Assembly: GCA_963704585.1 (NCBI GenBank)
Contig: OY969919.1
Location: 930,001-994,000 of the forward strand
Origin: Bog-756 sp963704585
GTDB lineage: Bacteria > Actinomycetota > Acidimicrobiia > Acidimicrobiales > RAAP-2
Direction of reading: 5' to 3'
DNA length: 64,000 nt
A program made the translations under genes and the position numbers. Position 1 is the first letter of the stretch. Each line of letters begins with the position of its first letter. The notes under the pieces are model-generated. The model saw only the letters and a list, made by a program, of their open reading frames with translations. It was not told the DNA's origin and ran no database searches. Positions 1 to 8,476 of the stretch are shown one piece after another.

Positions 1-413
1 CCGTAGGCGCGCTCGACCGCGAGCGTCGCCACCATGCGGTGGTCGTCGACCATCACCCGGCGGTACTCGTCCCAGTCAGGGTGCTCCCCTTGGACGAGGC
101 GGTACATCTCGACGAGCTCGTCGACGACCGGGTCGTCGGGCGCTGCCGCCACCGGGGAGAGCGAGACGGTGCCCTCGAGCACCACGTACGCGAAGAAGTC
201 GTCCCGCGCGACGTGGAGCGACGCCCGCGGGTCGCGCCGCAGGTTGCGCGTCTTCGCCCGGTCGTCGGTGATCGAGACACGCACCGAGCGCCCGTCCCCC
301 GGGATGAAGAGCACGTTCGACAGCTGCGGCCGGCCGTCACGCTTCAGGGTCGCGAGCACCCCCCTCGGGTGTCCGCGGGCGAAGGCGAGGGCGGCGTCGA
401 GGTCGGTGGTCAT
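1..413 (-). CDS. PPOX-class F420-dependent oxidoreductase, 3' end off the window
   Basis: About 137 N-terminal residues are visible, starting at an ATG (413-411); the C-terminus lies outside the window. The opening (LAFARGHPRGVLATLKRDG, then QLSNVLFI) is the first strands of a split-barrel flavin/F420-binding fold, and the later HVARDDFFAYVVLEGTVSL is typical of the pyridoxamine-oxidase-like, F420-using families of actinobacteria. Members reduce small substrates or haem breakdown products with F420H2; the substrate here cannot be told. It is the last visible gene of a leftward operon, 40 bp behind the thiolase-like gene, so a redox role linked to acyl or steroid breakdown is possible but unproven. 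Confidence 0.8.
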   Translation of the reverse strand, partial: MTTDLDAALAFARGHPRGVLATLKRDGRPQLSNVLFIPGDGRSVRVSITDDRAKTRNLRRDPRASLHVARDDFFAYVVLEGTVSLSPVAAAPDDPVVDELVEMYRLVQGEHPDWDEYRRVMVDDHRMVATLAVERAY

Positions 414-453
414 GGAGTCACGGTACCGGTCGGATCCCGCCGCCGTGCCGCCC

Positions 454-1932
454 TCACCGCCGGTCGAACGACCCTGCCGCGATCTCCACCTCGGCCCCGA
501 CGAGCTCGTGGGCCGTGGCCCACGCAGCGAGCGCCCCGTCCTCGCGCACCGCAACGCACCGGCGCCGGTCCGGGGTGTCGCAGAGTGCGAGCGTGCGCAC
601 CGGCTCCTGCCCGTCGTAGGTCACGGTGTAGGTCGCGACGGTGGCCGGACCGCGGTAGCCCTCGAGGGACTCCACGACGGACACGGCCCCGGTGGCCGCC
701 TCGGCCTCGTAGGCGAGGTCGGCGAGGAGCGGCGGGTCGCCGTCGGGACGGGCCGACCAGATCCCGATCCCGGGCTTGGTCAGCAGGCCGCTCACGGTGG
801 TCACCATGCCGAGTGTGCCCGGCTCCTCGCGGAGCCGGTGGACGACCGCGGCCGTCGACTGGAGGACGAAGTTGTTGAACGGCCCCCCGGCGAAGGCCAT
901 CCCGCCGGTGACCGTCGGCGTCCCGGCGCGGCCGAGCCCGAGCGCGTCCTGCTGGACACGGACCGCGGCGGGGAAGCAGCTGTAGACCTCGATCGTCTCG
1001 ACCTCGGCGAGCGGTCGTCGGATGCGCAGCGCGGCCGACGTCCCGAGCACCTCCATCGCCGGCCACCGGTGGGGCGCAGCGCGGGCGAGGAGCGAGAGCG
1101 CGTGGCTCGACTCGAGGCCGACGAGGGGGAAGATCCACCGGTCGGGATCGATCCCGAACCTCCTCGCCTGCTCCACCGAGCAGAACAGGAGTCCGGCGGC
1201 CTGGTCGACCGTCCACTGGCTCGCGTGCCACTTGTTGTACGGGAACGCGAGCGGCCGGTTCGACGCGCCCGGCGTGTCGATGGCAACAGCGTCACGCGGC
1301 TCGCCGAAGGCCGCATCCGGGTTGGTGGTCGCCACGGCGTTGTAGCGCGCCCAGAGCGCCGAGATCGCCGCACGGTGCTCCGCGATGGTGCAGCCGTCGG
1401 CGGTGCGCAGCGCGTTCTCGATCATCGCGTACTGCTGGACCGGCTCCCACAGCCGGTGGGCGACCTCCACCGGCTCGAGCAGCGGGCCCATACGTCGGTG
1501 CACCTCGTTGGGTGCCGCGTCCGGCGGATCGGTCGGGGCGGTCTCCTCGCCGGCACGCACTGTCTGCCGCTCCCACCGCTTCGACTCCCCGCCGACCACC
1601 AGCGCGACCCCCGCGGTGCCCGCGACGATGGCGGCGAGCGTGTCGTTGATCAGGCTCTGCTGGGGGATGCCGAGCTCGAAGAGGTGGGTGCGCGCACCCG
1701 AGGCGCCGAGCCGGTGGGCGACGAGCCGGCCCGGGTCGGGCGTCGTCCAGGTCCCCTGCGGCACGGCGATCCTGTCGACCGCCGCGGCAAGTGCGGGCGC
1801 GGCGGCGTCGGCGATCGCGGCCTCTGCGGCCATGGCCATGAGCTCGGTCGACGGGGCCGCCTCGTGCGCGATCCCCACGCCGACGAGGACGGGGGTGCGC
1901 GGGTCGAGGGAGGCCGCTCCGCCGCCGGACAC
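454..1932 (-). CDS. Thiolase-like protein (acetyl-CoA acetyltransferase family, TLP1 type)
   Basis: A 492-residue protein with a GTG start (1932) preceded by AAGGGGAC. The opening PRTPVLVGVG and the GGESKRW segment near residue 115-120 place it in the thiolase fold. The place where true thiolases carry the nucleophilic cysteine reads GIPQQSLINDTLAAI (about residues 89-102) with no Cys, so ordinary Claisen condensation is doubtful. The C-terminal third (AYEAEAATG, TVTYDGQEPVRTLALCDT) resembles the extra domain of mycobacterial thiolase-like protein type 1 (such as Rv1867). It lies 17 bp downstream of the DUF4031 gene in an operon led by steroid-type acyl-CoA dehydrogenases. It may act as a CoA-ester-binding or retro-aldol type enzyme; the exact reaction is unknown. 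Confidence 0.8.
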   Translation of the reverse strand: MSGGGAASLDPRTPVLVGVGIAHEAAPSTELMAMAAEAAIADAAAPALAAAVDRIAVPQGTWTTPDPGRLVAHRLGASGARTHLFELGIPQQSLINDTLAAIVAGTAGVALVVGGESKRWERQTVRAGEETAPTDPPDAAPNEVHRRMGPLLEPVEVAHRLWEPVQQYAMIENALRTADGCTIAEHRAAISALWARYNAVATTNPDAAFGEPRDAVAIDTPGASNRPLAFPYNKWHASQWTVDQAAGLLFCSVEQARRFGIDPDRWIFPLVGLESSHALSLLARAAPHRWPAMEVLGTSAALRIRRPLAEVETIEVYSCFPAAVRVQQDALGLGRAGTPTVTGGMAFAGGPFNNFVLQSTAAVVHRLREEPGTLGMVTTVSGLLTKPGIGIWSARPDGDPPLLADLAYEAEAATGAVSVVESLEGYRGPATVATYTVTYDGQEPVRTLALCDTPDRRRCVAVREDGALAAWATAHELVGAEVEIAAGSFDRR

Positions 1933-1949
1933 GTCCGTCCCCTTCCGGG

Positions 1950-2261
1950 TCAGTCGACGTGGCGCGAGGTGGTCGCCACGCCCGCCGCGAGCTCACGCCG
2001 CGCCCGCACCATCCGGCCCACGTCCCGCCAGCCGACCGGCACCGCGCCGCGGGCGAGCACTCGCGCTCGGTGACGCTCGGGCACGTCGTAGTGCGCGTGG
2101 TGCGGCCGGTGCGGCTTCCACTGGAACCACTCGCGTCGCATCCCGAGCGAGGCGGCGAAGGCGTGGAGCTCTTCGTCGGTGTCGGCGACGAGGTGCGACC
2201 AGCGGTCGGTGACCCGGCCGAGCCGCGCGGGCTGCCGCCAGTCGTCGAGGTAGACGGTCAC
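1950..2261 (-). CDS. DUF4031 domain-containing protein
   Basis: A 103-residue protein beginning MTVYLDDW, the signature of DUF4031. The body contains the conserved WSHLVADTDEELHAFA and GMRREWFQWKPHRPHYD-like blocks, rich in Trp and His. Its ATG overlaps the stop of the upstream VOC gene by 4 bp (ATGA), so the two are probably translationally coupled. The family is widespread in actinobacteria and proteobacteria and has no assigned biochemical role that I know of. Being placed between a VOC protein and a thiolase-like gene in a degradative operon is the only functional hint. Confidence 0.85.
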   Translation of the reverse strand: MTVYLDDWRQPARLGRVTDRWSHLVADTDEELHAFAASLGMRREWFQWKPHRPHHAHYDVPERHRARVLARGAVPVGWRDVGRMVRARRELAAGVATTSRHVD

Positions 2262-2701
2262 GCCGTGCCGGGGAGGTCCATGAGCTCGATCCGCACCCCG
2301 TCCGGATCGGTGCAGTAGAGGAAGTCCAGCCGTGTCCCGCCGACATCGAAGGTCGTCCGGGTCCCGTCGAGCACCTGCCCGCCAGCCGACTCGATCGCGG
2401 CGGCGGCGGCGTCGACGTCGTCCACACGCAGGCTCAGATGGGTGAGGCCGAGCTGGTTCATCGGCCGGCGCCCGGCCGGGCCGACGGAGCCCGGCGACTC
2501 GAACGCCAGGAGCTCGAGCGTGACGCCGTCACGCTGGACCATCCGCGACTCGAGGCGCACGTCGTCGACCTCCATGAGGGCCCCGAACTCGTCCCCTACG
2601 GTGTGCTCGCCGACGAGCTCGAAGCCGAGGGCGTCACGGTAGAAGGCGAGCGAGCGCTCGAGGTCGGAGACGCAGATCCCGAGGTGCGAGACGGAGAGCA
2701 C
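2258..2701 (-). CDS. VOC-family (glyoxalase/dioxygenase-like) protein
   Basis: A 147-residue protein with a GTG start. It has the two beta-alpha-beta-beta-beta modules of the vicinal-oxygen-chelate fold: SVSHLGICVSDLERSLAFYRDALGFELV at residues 3-30 and LGLTHLSLRVDDVDAAAAAI in the second half, ending DFLYCTDPDGVRIELMDLPG. His at position 6, a Glu-containing first strand end (TLELLAF) and the terminal RIELMD glutamate are the usual metal ligand positions. Such proteins act as isomerases, epimerases (methylmalonyl-CoA epimerase type) or ring-cleavage dioxygenases. In this operon an epimerase-like or dioxygenase role on a CoA or steroid intermediate is plausible; the sequence alone does not choose. 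It is 47 bp downstream of the FadE27-like gene. Confidence 0.85.
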   Translation of the reverse strand: MLSVSHLGICVSDLERSLAFYRDALGFELVGEHTVGDEFGALMEVDDVRLESRMVQRDGVTLELLAFESPGSVGPAGRRPMNQLGLTHLSLRVDDVDAAAAAIESAGGQVLDGTRTTFDVGGTRLDFLYCTDPDGVRIELMDLPGTA

Positions 2702-2748
2702 CGGCCCGTCTCTCGTTCCGATCCGTCCGAGGTGCGGCCGCGGACGGG

Positions 2749-3876
2749 TCAGGCCGGCTCGGCGGCCAGGACCGAGCCGAGCCGCAGCAGCTGCTCGGTG
2801 GCGCCGCCCAGCGTCAGCTCGAGGTGCTTCGTCATGAGGAAGTAGCGGTGGAGCGGGTAGTCACGGTCGACGCCTACGCCGCCATGGAGGTGCACGGCCG
2901 CGTGCACGACCCGCTGCCCGCCGTCGGCCGCCCAGAACTTGGCGATCGCGATCTCCTTCTCGGCCGGGAGGCCCTCGGCGAGACGCCATGCGGCCTGCCA
3001 CGCGGTGAGCCGGATGGCCTCGGCGTCGACGTACGCGTCCGCCGCGCGCTGACCGACCGCCTGGAAGGTCGCGATCGGCTTGCCGAACTGCTCGCGGTGC
3101 TTGGTGTACTCGGCGGTGAGCTCGATCGCCCGGGAGGCCGCGCCCGCCTGGGCGAGCGCGATGGCGGTGGTGGAACGCTGGACGAGCCACTCGACCACCG
3201 CGGCGCCATCGGCCTCGCCCCCGAGGACGGCGTCCGACCCGACCGGCGTCGACTCGAGGGTGAGGACGGCCTCGGGCCGACCCGTATTGGTGTCCTGCCG
3301 CTCACGGCGAACCCCGGGCGCGCCGCTCTCGACGATGAAGACGGCCACTGCGTCGGGCTGCACACGGGCCGGGACGAGGACCGCTTGGGCGACCATCCCC
3401 GAGGGGACGCACGCCTTGGTACCGGTCAGGGCCCAGCCGTCCCCGCTGCGCTCGGCGACGACTGACGGCGCGAGCGGGCTGCCGCCGAGCTCGGCGAGCG
3501 CGGTCGTGAGGACGGTTTCACCCGCGACGACGCCGGGGAGCCAGCGCGCCTGCTGCGCCTCCGTGCCGAACGTCGCGACGGCCGGCGCGGCCGCTGCCAG
3601 GGTCTCGATGGCGGGCACGTACGCAGCGCTCCTGCCGGCCGCCTCGACGACGAGGCCGGTCTCGACGAAGCCGAGTCCCGCGCCACCGACCGACTCCGGC
3701 AGCGAGATGCCGAGCAGCCCGGCGCCCGCGAGCTCCGACCAGAGCTTTCGGTCGAACCGGTCCCCGTCGGTCTCCGCCTCGAGCTCACGCAAGCGCTCGT
3801 GGGTCGCGAGGTCGCCGAAGATCCGGCCCGCGAGGTCGCGCACCGCCTCCTGGTCCTCGCTGTAGGAGAAGTCCAT
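2749..3876 (-). CDS. Acyl-CoA dehydrogenase, FadE27/ChsE5-like subunit
   Basis: A 375-residue acyl-CoA dehydrogenase with an ATG start after GAGGGAG. It has the N-terminal helical domain (MDFSYSEDQEAVRDLAGRIF), a middle beta domain, and a C-terminal domain ending AAVHLHGGVGVDRDYPLH and LTLGGATEQLLRLG. This ending and the overall length recall M. tuberculosis FadE27 (ChsE5), one half of an alpha2-beta2 steroid side-chain dehydrogenase. The next gene upstream, 15 bp away, resembles FadE26 (ChsE4), the normal partner. The pair would oxidise a steroid side-chain CoA thioester to its enoyl-CoA with FAD. The assignment rests on remembered resemblance, not on a search. Confidence 0.85.
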   Translation of the reverse strand: MDFSYSEDQEAVRDLAGRIFGDLATHERLRELEAETDGDRFDRKLWSELAGAGLLGISLPESVGGAGLGFVETGLVVEAAGRSAAYVPAIETLAAAAPAVATFGTEAQQARWLPGVVAGETVLTTALAELGGSPLAPSVVAERSGDGWALTGTKACVPSGMVAQAVLVPARVQPDAVAVFIVESGAPGVRRERQDTNTGRPEAVLTLESTPVGSDAVLGGEADGAAVVEWLVQRSTTAIALAQAGAASRAIELTAEYTKHREQFGKPIATFQAVGQRAADAYVDAEAIRLTAWQAAWRLAEGLPAEKEIAIAKFWAADGGQRVVHAAVHLHGGVGVDRDYPLHRYFLMTKHLELTLGGATEQLLRLGSVLAAEPA

Positions 3877-3891
3877 CGTGTCGCTCCCTCT

Positions 3892-5067
<1,176 letters not shown>

Positions 5068-5180
5068 GCCTTCCCTCCGATCACGGCGCGCACGAATGGG
5101 CGCCCGTGTACGCTGCAGGTCTCCCCCGGCGACGTGCCGCAGCCTCGCGTGGTGGCGCGGGGCGGTCGAGCCGCACTGAC

Positions 5181-5194
5181 TAGAACACGTTATA
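5181..5194. promoter_or_regulatory. Putative KstR-type operator in a divergent promoter region
   Basis: The 14-mer TAGAACACGTTATA fits the mycobacterial KstR consensus TNNAACNNGTTNNA at every fixed position. It is imperfectly palindromic and lies in an A+T-rich spot of the 257-bp gap between the divergent FadE26-like (start 5067) and thiolase (start 5325) genes, about 115 bp from one start and 130 bp from the other. A TATATT stretch overlaps its right half. KstR is the TetR-family repressor of cholesterol catabolism, released by CoA-steroid intermediates. The gene for such a repressor is not in this window, apart from an unrelated-looking TetR at 57 kb. Confidence 0.6.
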
Positions 5195-5324
5195 TTCGAC
5201 GCCCCTGCCGACGCCACCCGTGCTCCGACGCGGACAGCGCCACGGGGGACGCGCCGGAACCGATGGCGCGGGAGAGCGGGTAGCCTCCCCGCTTGCACCG
5301 TCGCCGTCCCCCGAGGAGCACGCC

Positions 5325-6530
5325 ATGCCCGAAGCCGTCATCGTCGCCACCGGTCGCACCCCGATCGGGCGGGCCAACAAGGGCTCCCTCGTCGACTGCC
5401 GGCCCGACGACCTCGCCGCCCACGTGGTGCGCGAGGTCCTCGCAAAGGTGCCCCAGCTCGATCCGCAGTCGGTCGAGGACCTGCTGCTCGGTTCCGGCCA
5501 GCCCGGTGGCGAGGCCGGCTACAACCTCGCACGGGTGGTCGCCATCCTGGCCGGCCTCCCCGAGGTTCCGGGCGTGACGGTGAACCGCTACTGCTCGTCC
5601 TCGCTCCAGACCATCCGGATGGCCGCCCACGCGATCCGCGCCGGCGAGGGCGACGTGTTCGTCGCCGGCGGTGTCGAGACGGTGAGCCGCTACCGCAACG
5701 GCGCGGCGGACACCGGGCCGCACAACGAGCACTTCGCCGGCGCCGAGGCCCGCACCACTGCTCGCACCCCGGCGGCGGGTGAACCCTGGACCCCCTTCGA
5801 CGGGCTCCCCGACGTCTACATCGCGATGGGCCAGACGGCGGAGAACGTGGCGGAGTTCAAACAGGTGAGCCGTGAGGTGCAGGACGAGTTCGCGCTCCGG
5901 TCGCAGACCCGCGCGGTCGCCGCGATCGAGTCGGGATTCTTCGAGCGCGAGATCATCCCGGTCACCACGCCGAACGGCGACGTCGTCTCCACCGACGACG
6001 GACCGCGCCCGGGCACCACGCTCGAGGGTCTCTCCGCGCTGAAGCCCGTCTTCCGCGAGGGTGGGACGGTCACCGCCGGCAACGCCTGCCCGCTCAACGA
6101 CGGTGCGGCCGCAGTCGTCGTCATGAGCGACACCCGCGCCGCCGAGCTCGGCATCACGCCGCTCGCCCGGATCGTGGCGAGTGGGGTGTCGGGTCTCGAC
6201 CCGGAGATCATGGGCCTCGGGCCGGTCGAGGCGGTCCGCCAGACCCTCAAGCGGGCCGGCATGACGATCGGCGACATCGACCTCGTCGAGATCAACGAGG
6301 CGTTCGCGGCCCAGGTCGTGCCCTCGGCGGCCGAGCTCGGTATCGAGTGGGACAAGCTCAATGTCCACGGCGGCGCGATCGCCCTCGGGCATCCTTTCGG
6401 GCAGACCGGCGCGCGGATCATGACGACACTGCTCAATGCACTGGACGACACCGACAAGACGATCGGACTCGAGTCGATGTGCGTGGGTGGCGGCCAGGGC
6501 ATGGCCATGATCGTGGAGCGGATCTCCTAG
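5325..6530 (+). CDS. Thiolase (acetyl-CoA C-acyltransferase), FadA family
   Basis: A 401-residue thiolase. The start at 5325 (MPEAVIVATGRTPIG) follows GAGGAG and matches the usual family N-terminus; a 35-codon extension in frame upstream looks spurious. Catalytic residues are in place: nucleophile Cys90 in VNRYCSSS, His356 in GGAIALGHPFG, and Cys386 in SMCVGGGQGM. NEAF (EINEAFAAQV) is also present. It would cleave a 3-ketoacyl-CoA thiolytically, the last step of a beta-oxidation cycle. It is divergent from the FadE26-like gene and shares the KstR-type operator, so it is likely a steroid side-chain thiolase, functionally like FadA5, although the sequence is not specifically FadA5-like. Confidence 0.9.
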   Translation: MPEAVIVATGRTPIGRANKGSLVDCRPDDLAAHVVREVLAKVPQLDPQSVEDLLLGSGQPGGEAGYNLARVVAILAGLPEVPGVTVNRYCSSSLQTIRMAAHAIRAGEGDVFVAGGVETVSRYRNGAADTGPHNEHFAGAEARTTARTPAAGEPWTPFDGLPDVYIAMGQTAENVAEFKQVSREVQDEFALRSQTRAVAAIESGFFEREIIPVTTPNGDVVSTDDGPRPGTTLEGLSALKPVFREGGTVTAGNACPLNDGAAAVVVMSDTRAAELGITPLARIVASGVSGLDPEIMGLGPVEAVRQTLKRAGMTIGDIDLVEINEAFAAQVVPSAAELGIEWDKLNVHGGAIALGHPFGQTGARIMTTLLNALDDTDKTIGLESMCVGGGQGMAMIVERIS

Positions 6531-6668
6531 CGCAAAGCCAACGATCGGTCGCGATCTCTCCTACGAGACCGCAACCTCATCGGCGGTCGGGGACACGGGC
6601 TCTCAGGCAGCCTCGTTCGGCATACGACTCACGCGGTGTCCTCGTAGACTTCCCGGTGAGGTCAACTC

Positions 6669-6917
6669 GTGGATTCCGAACCTGTCGACGCACTGATCCT
6701 GGACTTGCTGGAGTGGATCGATTCGGCCCCGCGTCCCTATCGCGAGGTGATGGACGTCTGGCGCACTTCATGCCCGCGATTGCCCGTCTGGGAAGAAGCC
6801 AATCGGAGAGGTCTTCTCGCGCGGCATCCGGATCCCAGCACCCCTGAACTCATCACACTGTCACCGGCTGGTTCAGTACATCTGCGGCGCCATCGACCCG
6901 CCGGGGCCGTGTCGTAG
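6669..6917 (+). CDS. Conserved hypothetical protein, about 82 residues
   Basis: A short reading frame with a GTG start and GAGG eight bases upstream. The protein (LILDLLEWIDSAPRPYREVM, then WRTSCPRLPVWEEANRRGL, then a C-terminal ELITLSPAGSVHLRRHRP) looks like a small winged-helix-like module: a helix, the conserved W-RTSCPRLPVWE core and a hairpin. I have the impression of similar orphan proteins in rhizobia and other soil bacteria, without known function. It begins the less G+C-rich patch after the thiolase gene. Confidence 0.6.
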   Translation: MDSEPVDALILDLLEWIDSAPRPYREVMDVWRTSCPRLPVWEEANRRGLLARHPDPSTPELITLSPAGSVHLRRHRPAGAVS

Positions 6918-7082
6918 CGACATCCGCTCCGATCGCGCGCACCCCACAGTGGCCGCCGTTGAGTCGGTGAGACACGGCCGATCTGTAGCGCTGACAGGTG
7001 GCACCTGAGCGACCCGACAATGTGCCATCAGCCTCTTGTTTTCTGGGCACGTTGGGCGGACCATCAAACGCAGGAGCGCCGA

Positions 7083-7340
7083 ATGGAGGATCGCCGAGTG
7101 TTGAGGGCAGAGGTCGGAGATCAGCTAGTTGGGTCGGGCGTAACGATTGGACGCGGTGAGATCCTCGGAGTGGTGATCGAAGTGCACGGTGAAGACGGAG
7201 GACCGCCATTCACCGTCCGCTGGTACAACGATGGGCATGCGTCAAAGATCGAACCAGATCCCGAGCGCTTCTGGATCAGGCCCCAGATCGATGATTACGA
7301 GGTGGGAATGGCCGCGCGGAGGGATCGCCGCGTCGCTTGA
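7083..7340 (+). CDS. DUF1918 domain-containing protein
   Basis: An 85-residue protein. The ATG at 7083 follows CAGGAG, which makes it a better start than the in-frame ATG 63 bp upstream. The core VLRAEVGDQLVGSG, a GRGEILGVVIEVHGEDGGPPFTVRW stretch and the closing DGH-KIEPDPERFW strand match DUF1918, a small SH3-like barrel common in actinobacteria. The C-terminal 20 residues (IDDYEVGMAARRDRRVA) go beyond the usual domain. Function unknown. It stands alone with no clear operon partner. Confidence 0.75.
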   Translation: MEDRRVLRAEVGDQLVGSGVTIGRGEILGVVIEVHGEDGGPPFTVRWYNDGHASKIEPDPERFWIRPQIDDYEVGMAARRDRRVA

Positions 7341-7349
7341 GTGTCGGTT

Positions 7350-7631
7350 TCATGGGAAGTCGTAGGTCGTGACGATTCTCACGTTCCTGCTGAAACCGTG
7401 ACACGCTAGGCCCGCGACATCGAGGACCTCGTCCTTGGCAGTGAATGGAAGCATCGTCCAAGGGCAGGCTGCGGTAACCCCCAACATGTGTGCTTGCGTG
7501 CTCAGCCCCCACCCGGCGTAACGGGGCAGGTTCGGATTGTCACCCGGGAACCAGTGATGCCCTATCACCGTTCCGTAGAACGAGGCATCGCCGGCAACAA
7601 GCCAGTAGCTCTTCCCGTCTGGCGTGGGCAA
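7350..7631 (-). pseudogene. Degenerate fragment of a TPDGKGYWLV-repeat secreted protein
   Basis: The leftward frame begins, just after an in-frame stop, with EFG-LPTPDGKSYWLVAGDASFYGTVIG. This lines up with the repeat unit of the secreted protein at 50196-51152 (TPDGKGYWLVGLDGGVFAF then GDAGFYGSMGG), but about nine residues between YWLV and GDA are missing. The remaining 65 residues have no repeat character. No signal peptide, other repeat copy or convincing start codon (only TTG) is present. I read it as a remnant of a once larger repeat gene; it could still be expressed as a short peptide. Confidence 0.5.
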
Positions 7632-7640
7632 TCCGAACTC

Positions 7641-8087
7641 TTACGATCGGGCGGACACGGTCTTCGCAGCTGTCTTCTTCGCTGGTGTCTGCTTGGCCGG
7701 TCCCTTCTTCGCTGGCGTCCTCTTCGCTTGCGTCTTCTTCGCCGCTGTCTTCTTCGCCGCTGCCTTCTTCGCCGCTGCCTTCTTCGCTGGCGCCCGCTTG
7801 GTGATCCGCCGAGTAGCGGTACGACCAGCGTCAGCTGCCCGGTCGGCCTGCTCATTGATCGCCTTCACCACGTCACTTACCATTCGGCGCTGGCTCTTGA
7901 CGACTCTTTCGGCAAAGTCGAACACATCATCCACAATCCGTTCGATGTCGTGCGAGATCGGCGGGACCAACCGATCGGTGCCCTTGTTGATGCCGCTGGA
8001 CAGGTTGCGGCTGGCCTCGACAATCTCATGCTGGGAGCGCTCGATGAGATGCTCGATCTGCTTCGGCATATCTCTGGATACCGCCAT
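7641..8087 (-). CDS. Histone H1-like / phasin-like protein with Lys-Ala-Pro tail
   Basis: A 148-residue protein with an ATG after GGAAGGACT. Residues 1-90 (MPKQIEHLIERSQHEIVEAS, later ISHDIERIVDDVFDFAERVV) form amphipathic helices of the sort seen in phasins and small coiled-coil proteins. Residues about 95-148 are a low-complexity basic tail built from PAKKAAAKK, KKTAAKK and TPAKK units, as in bacterial H1-like proteins and the tails of mycobacterial HupB. It would bind DNA through the tail; the helical part may bind granules or self-associate. The repeats make the DNA at about 7670-7800 internally repetitive. Confidence 0.72.
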   Translation of the reverse strand: MAVSRDMPKQIEHLIERSQHEIVEASRNLSSGINKGTDRLVPPISHDIERIVDDVFDFAERVVKSQRRMVSDVVKAINEQADRAADAGRTATRRITKRAPAKKAAAKKAAAKKTAAKKTQAKRTPAKKGPAKQTPAKKTAAKTVSARS

Positions 8088-8476
8088 GAGTCAGTCCTTC
8101 CGTGTCTATCGGCGCTTGACCCCTGACTCACATAGTCAACGATTCATACTCCGGCGGGGAGGGCTGAAGGTCCCATCTTGCGCCGGAGGCAGTCCTGTCA
8201 TTTGTCAGTTCTCGTCCCAACGCCAAGTCCGGGAACGTGGCCCCATCTCGCGCAACTGCCGTGGCGGGGCCAGTAGCGGCACTGGTGGTCTGTTCACGAA
8301 GACCTACGAAGGCGAAAACACCCAGGCACCGGGTGGCTGGGATGCTTGGCGGGTATCCCTTGTAAGTGCCGGTCAGGGGCAGTCGACAGGCGCCTCTGAC
8401 CCGGCGATCGGGGATACCCCGGGGCCACTGTTCTGACCGATCACGCGAAGTGCCTCCAGCTGCGAGCCTTATCTGG
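8088..8476. other. 389-bp gap without a gene
   Basis: No reading frame here has a credible start, codon pattern or protein family. The only structure I see is the two-tier inverted repeat at 8351-8419. The base composition is lower in G+C than the flanking 20 kb, as in the rest of the 6.5-9.95 kb patch. Confidence 0.6.
8351..8419. other. Two-tier inverted repeat (nested hairpins)
   Basis: An outer perfect 9-bp arm (GGGTATCCC at 8351-8359 with GGGATACCC at 8411-8419) encloses an inner stem of 12 pairs with one bulge and one G-T pair (8369-8380 with 8392-8404, CCGGTCAGGGGC against GCCTCTGACCCGG) and an 11-nt loop. It sits 58 bp past the stop of the lipoprotein gene, on the side where that leftward transcript would end. 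It could be a terminator without a T-run, a structured RNA or a remnant of a palindromic element. Confidence 0.5.

Noticed and set aside
34..2073. Long plus-strand frames across the first 2 kb
   Set aside because: They are antisense to the PPOX and thiolase-like genes, have repetitive Arg/Gly/Val composition and no motif; long shadow frames are expected at about 70 percent G+C.
7670..7800. Repeated CTTCTTCGC-type units as a CRISPR-like or satellite array
   Set aside because: They are the codons of the Lys/Ala/Pro tail of the H1-like protein (PAKKAAAKK units), not an array with spacers.
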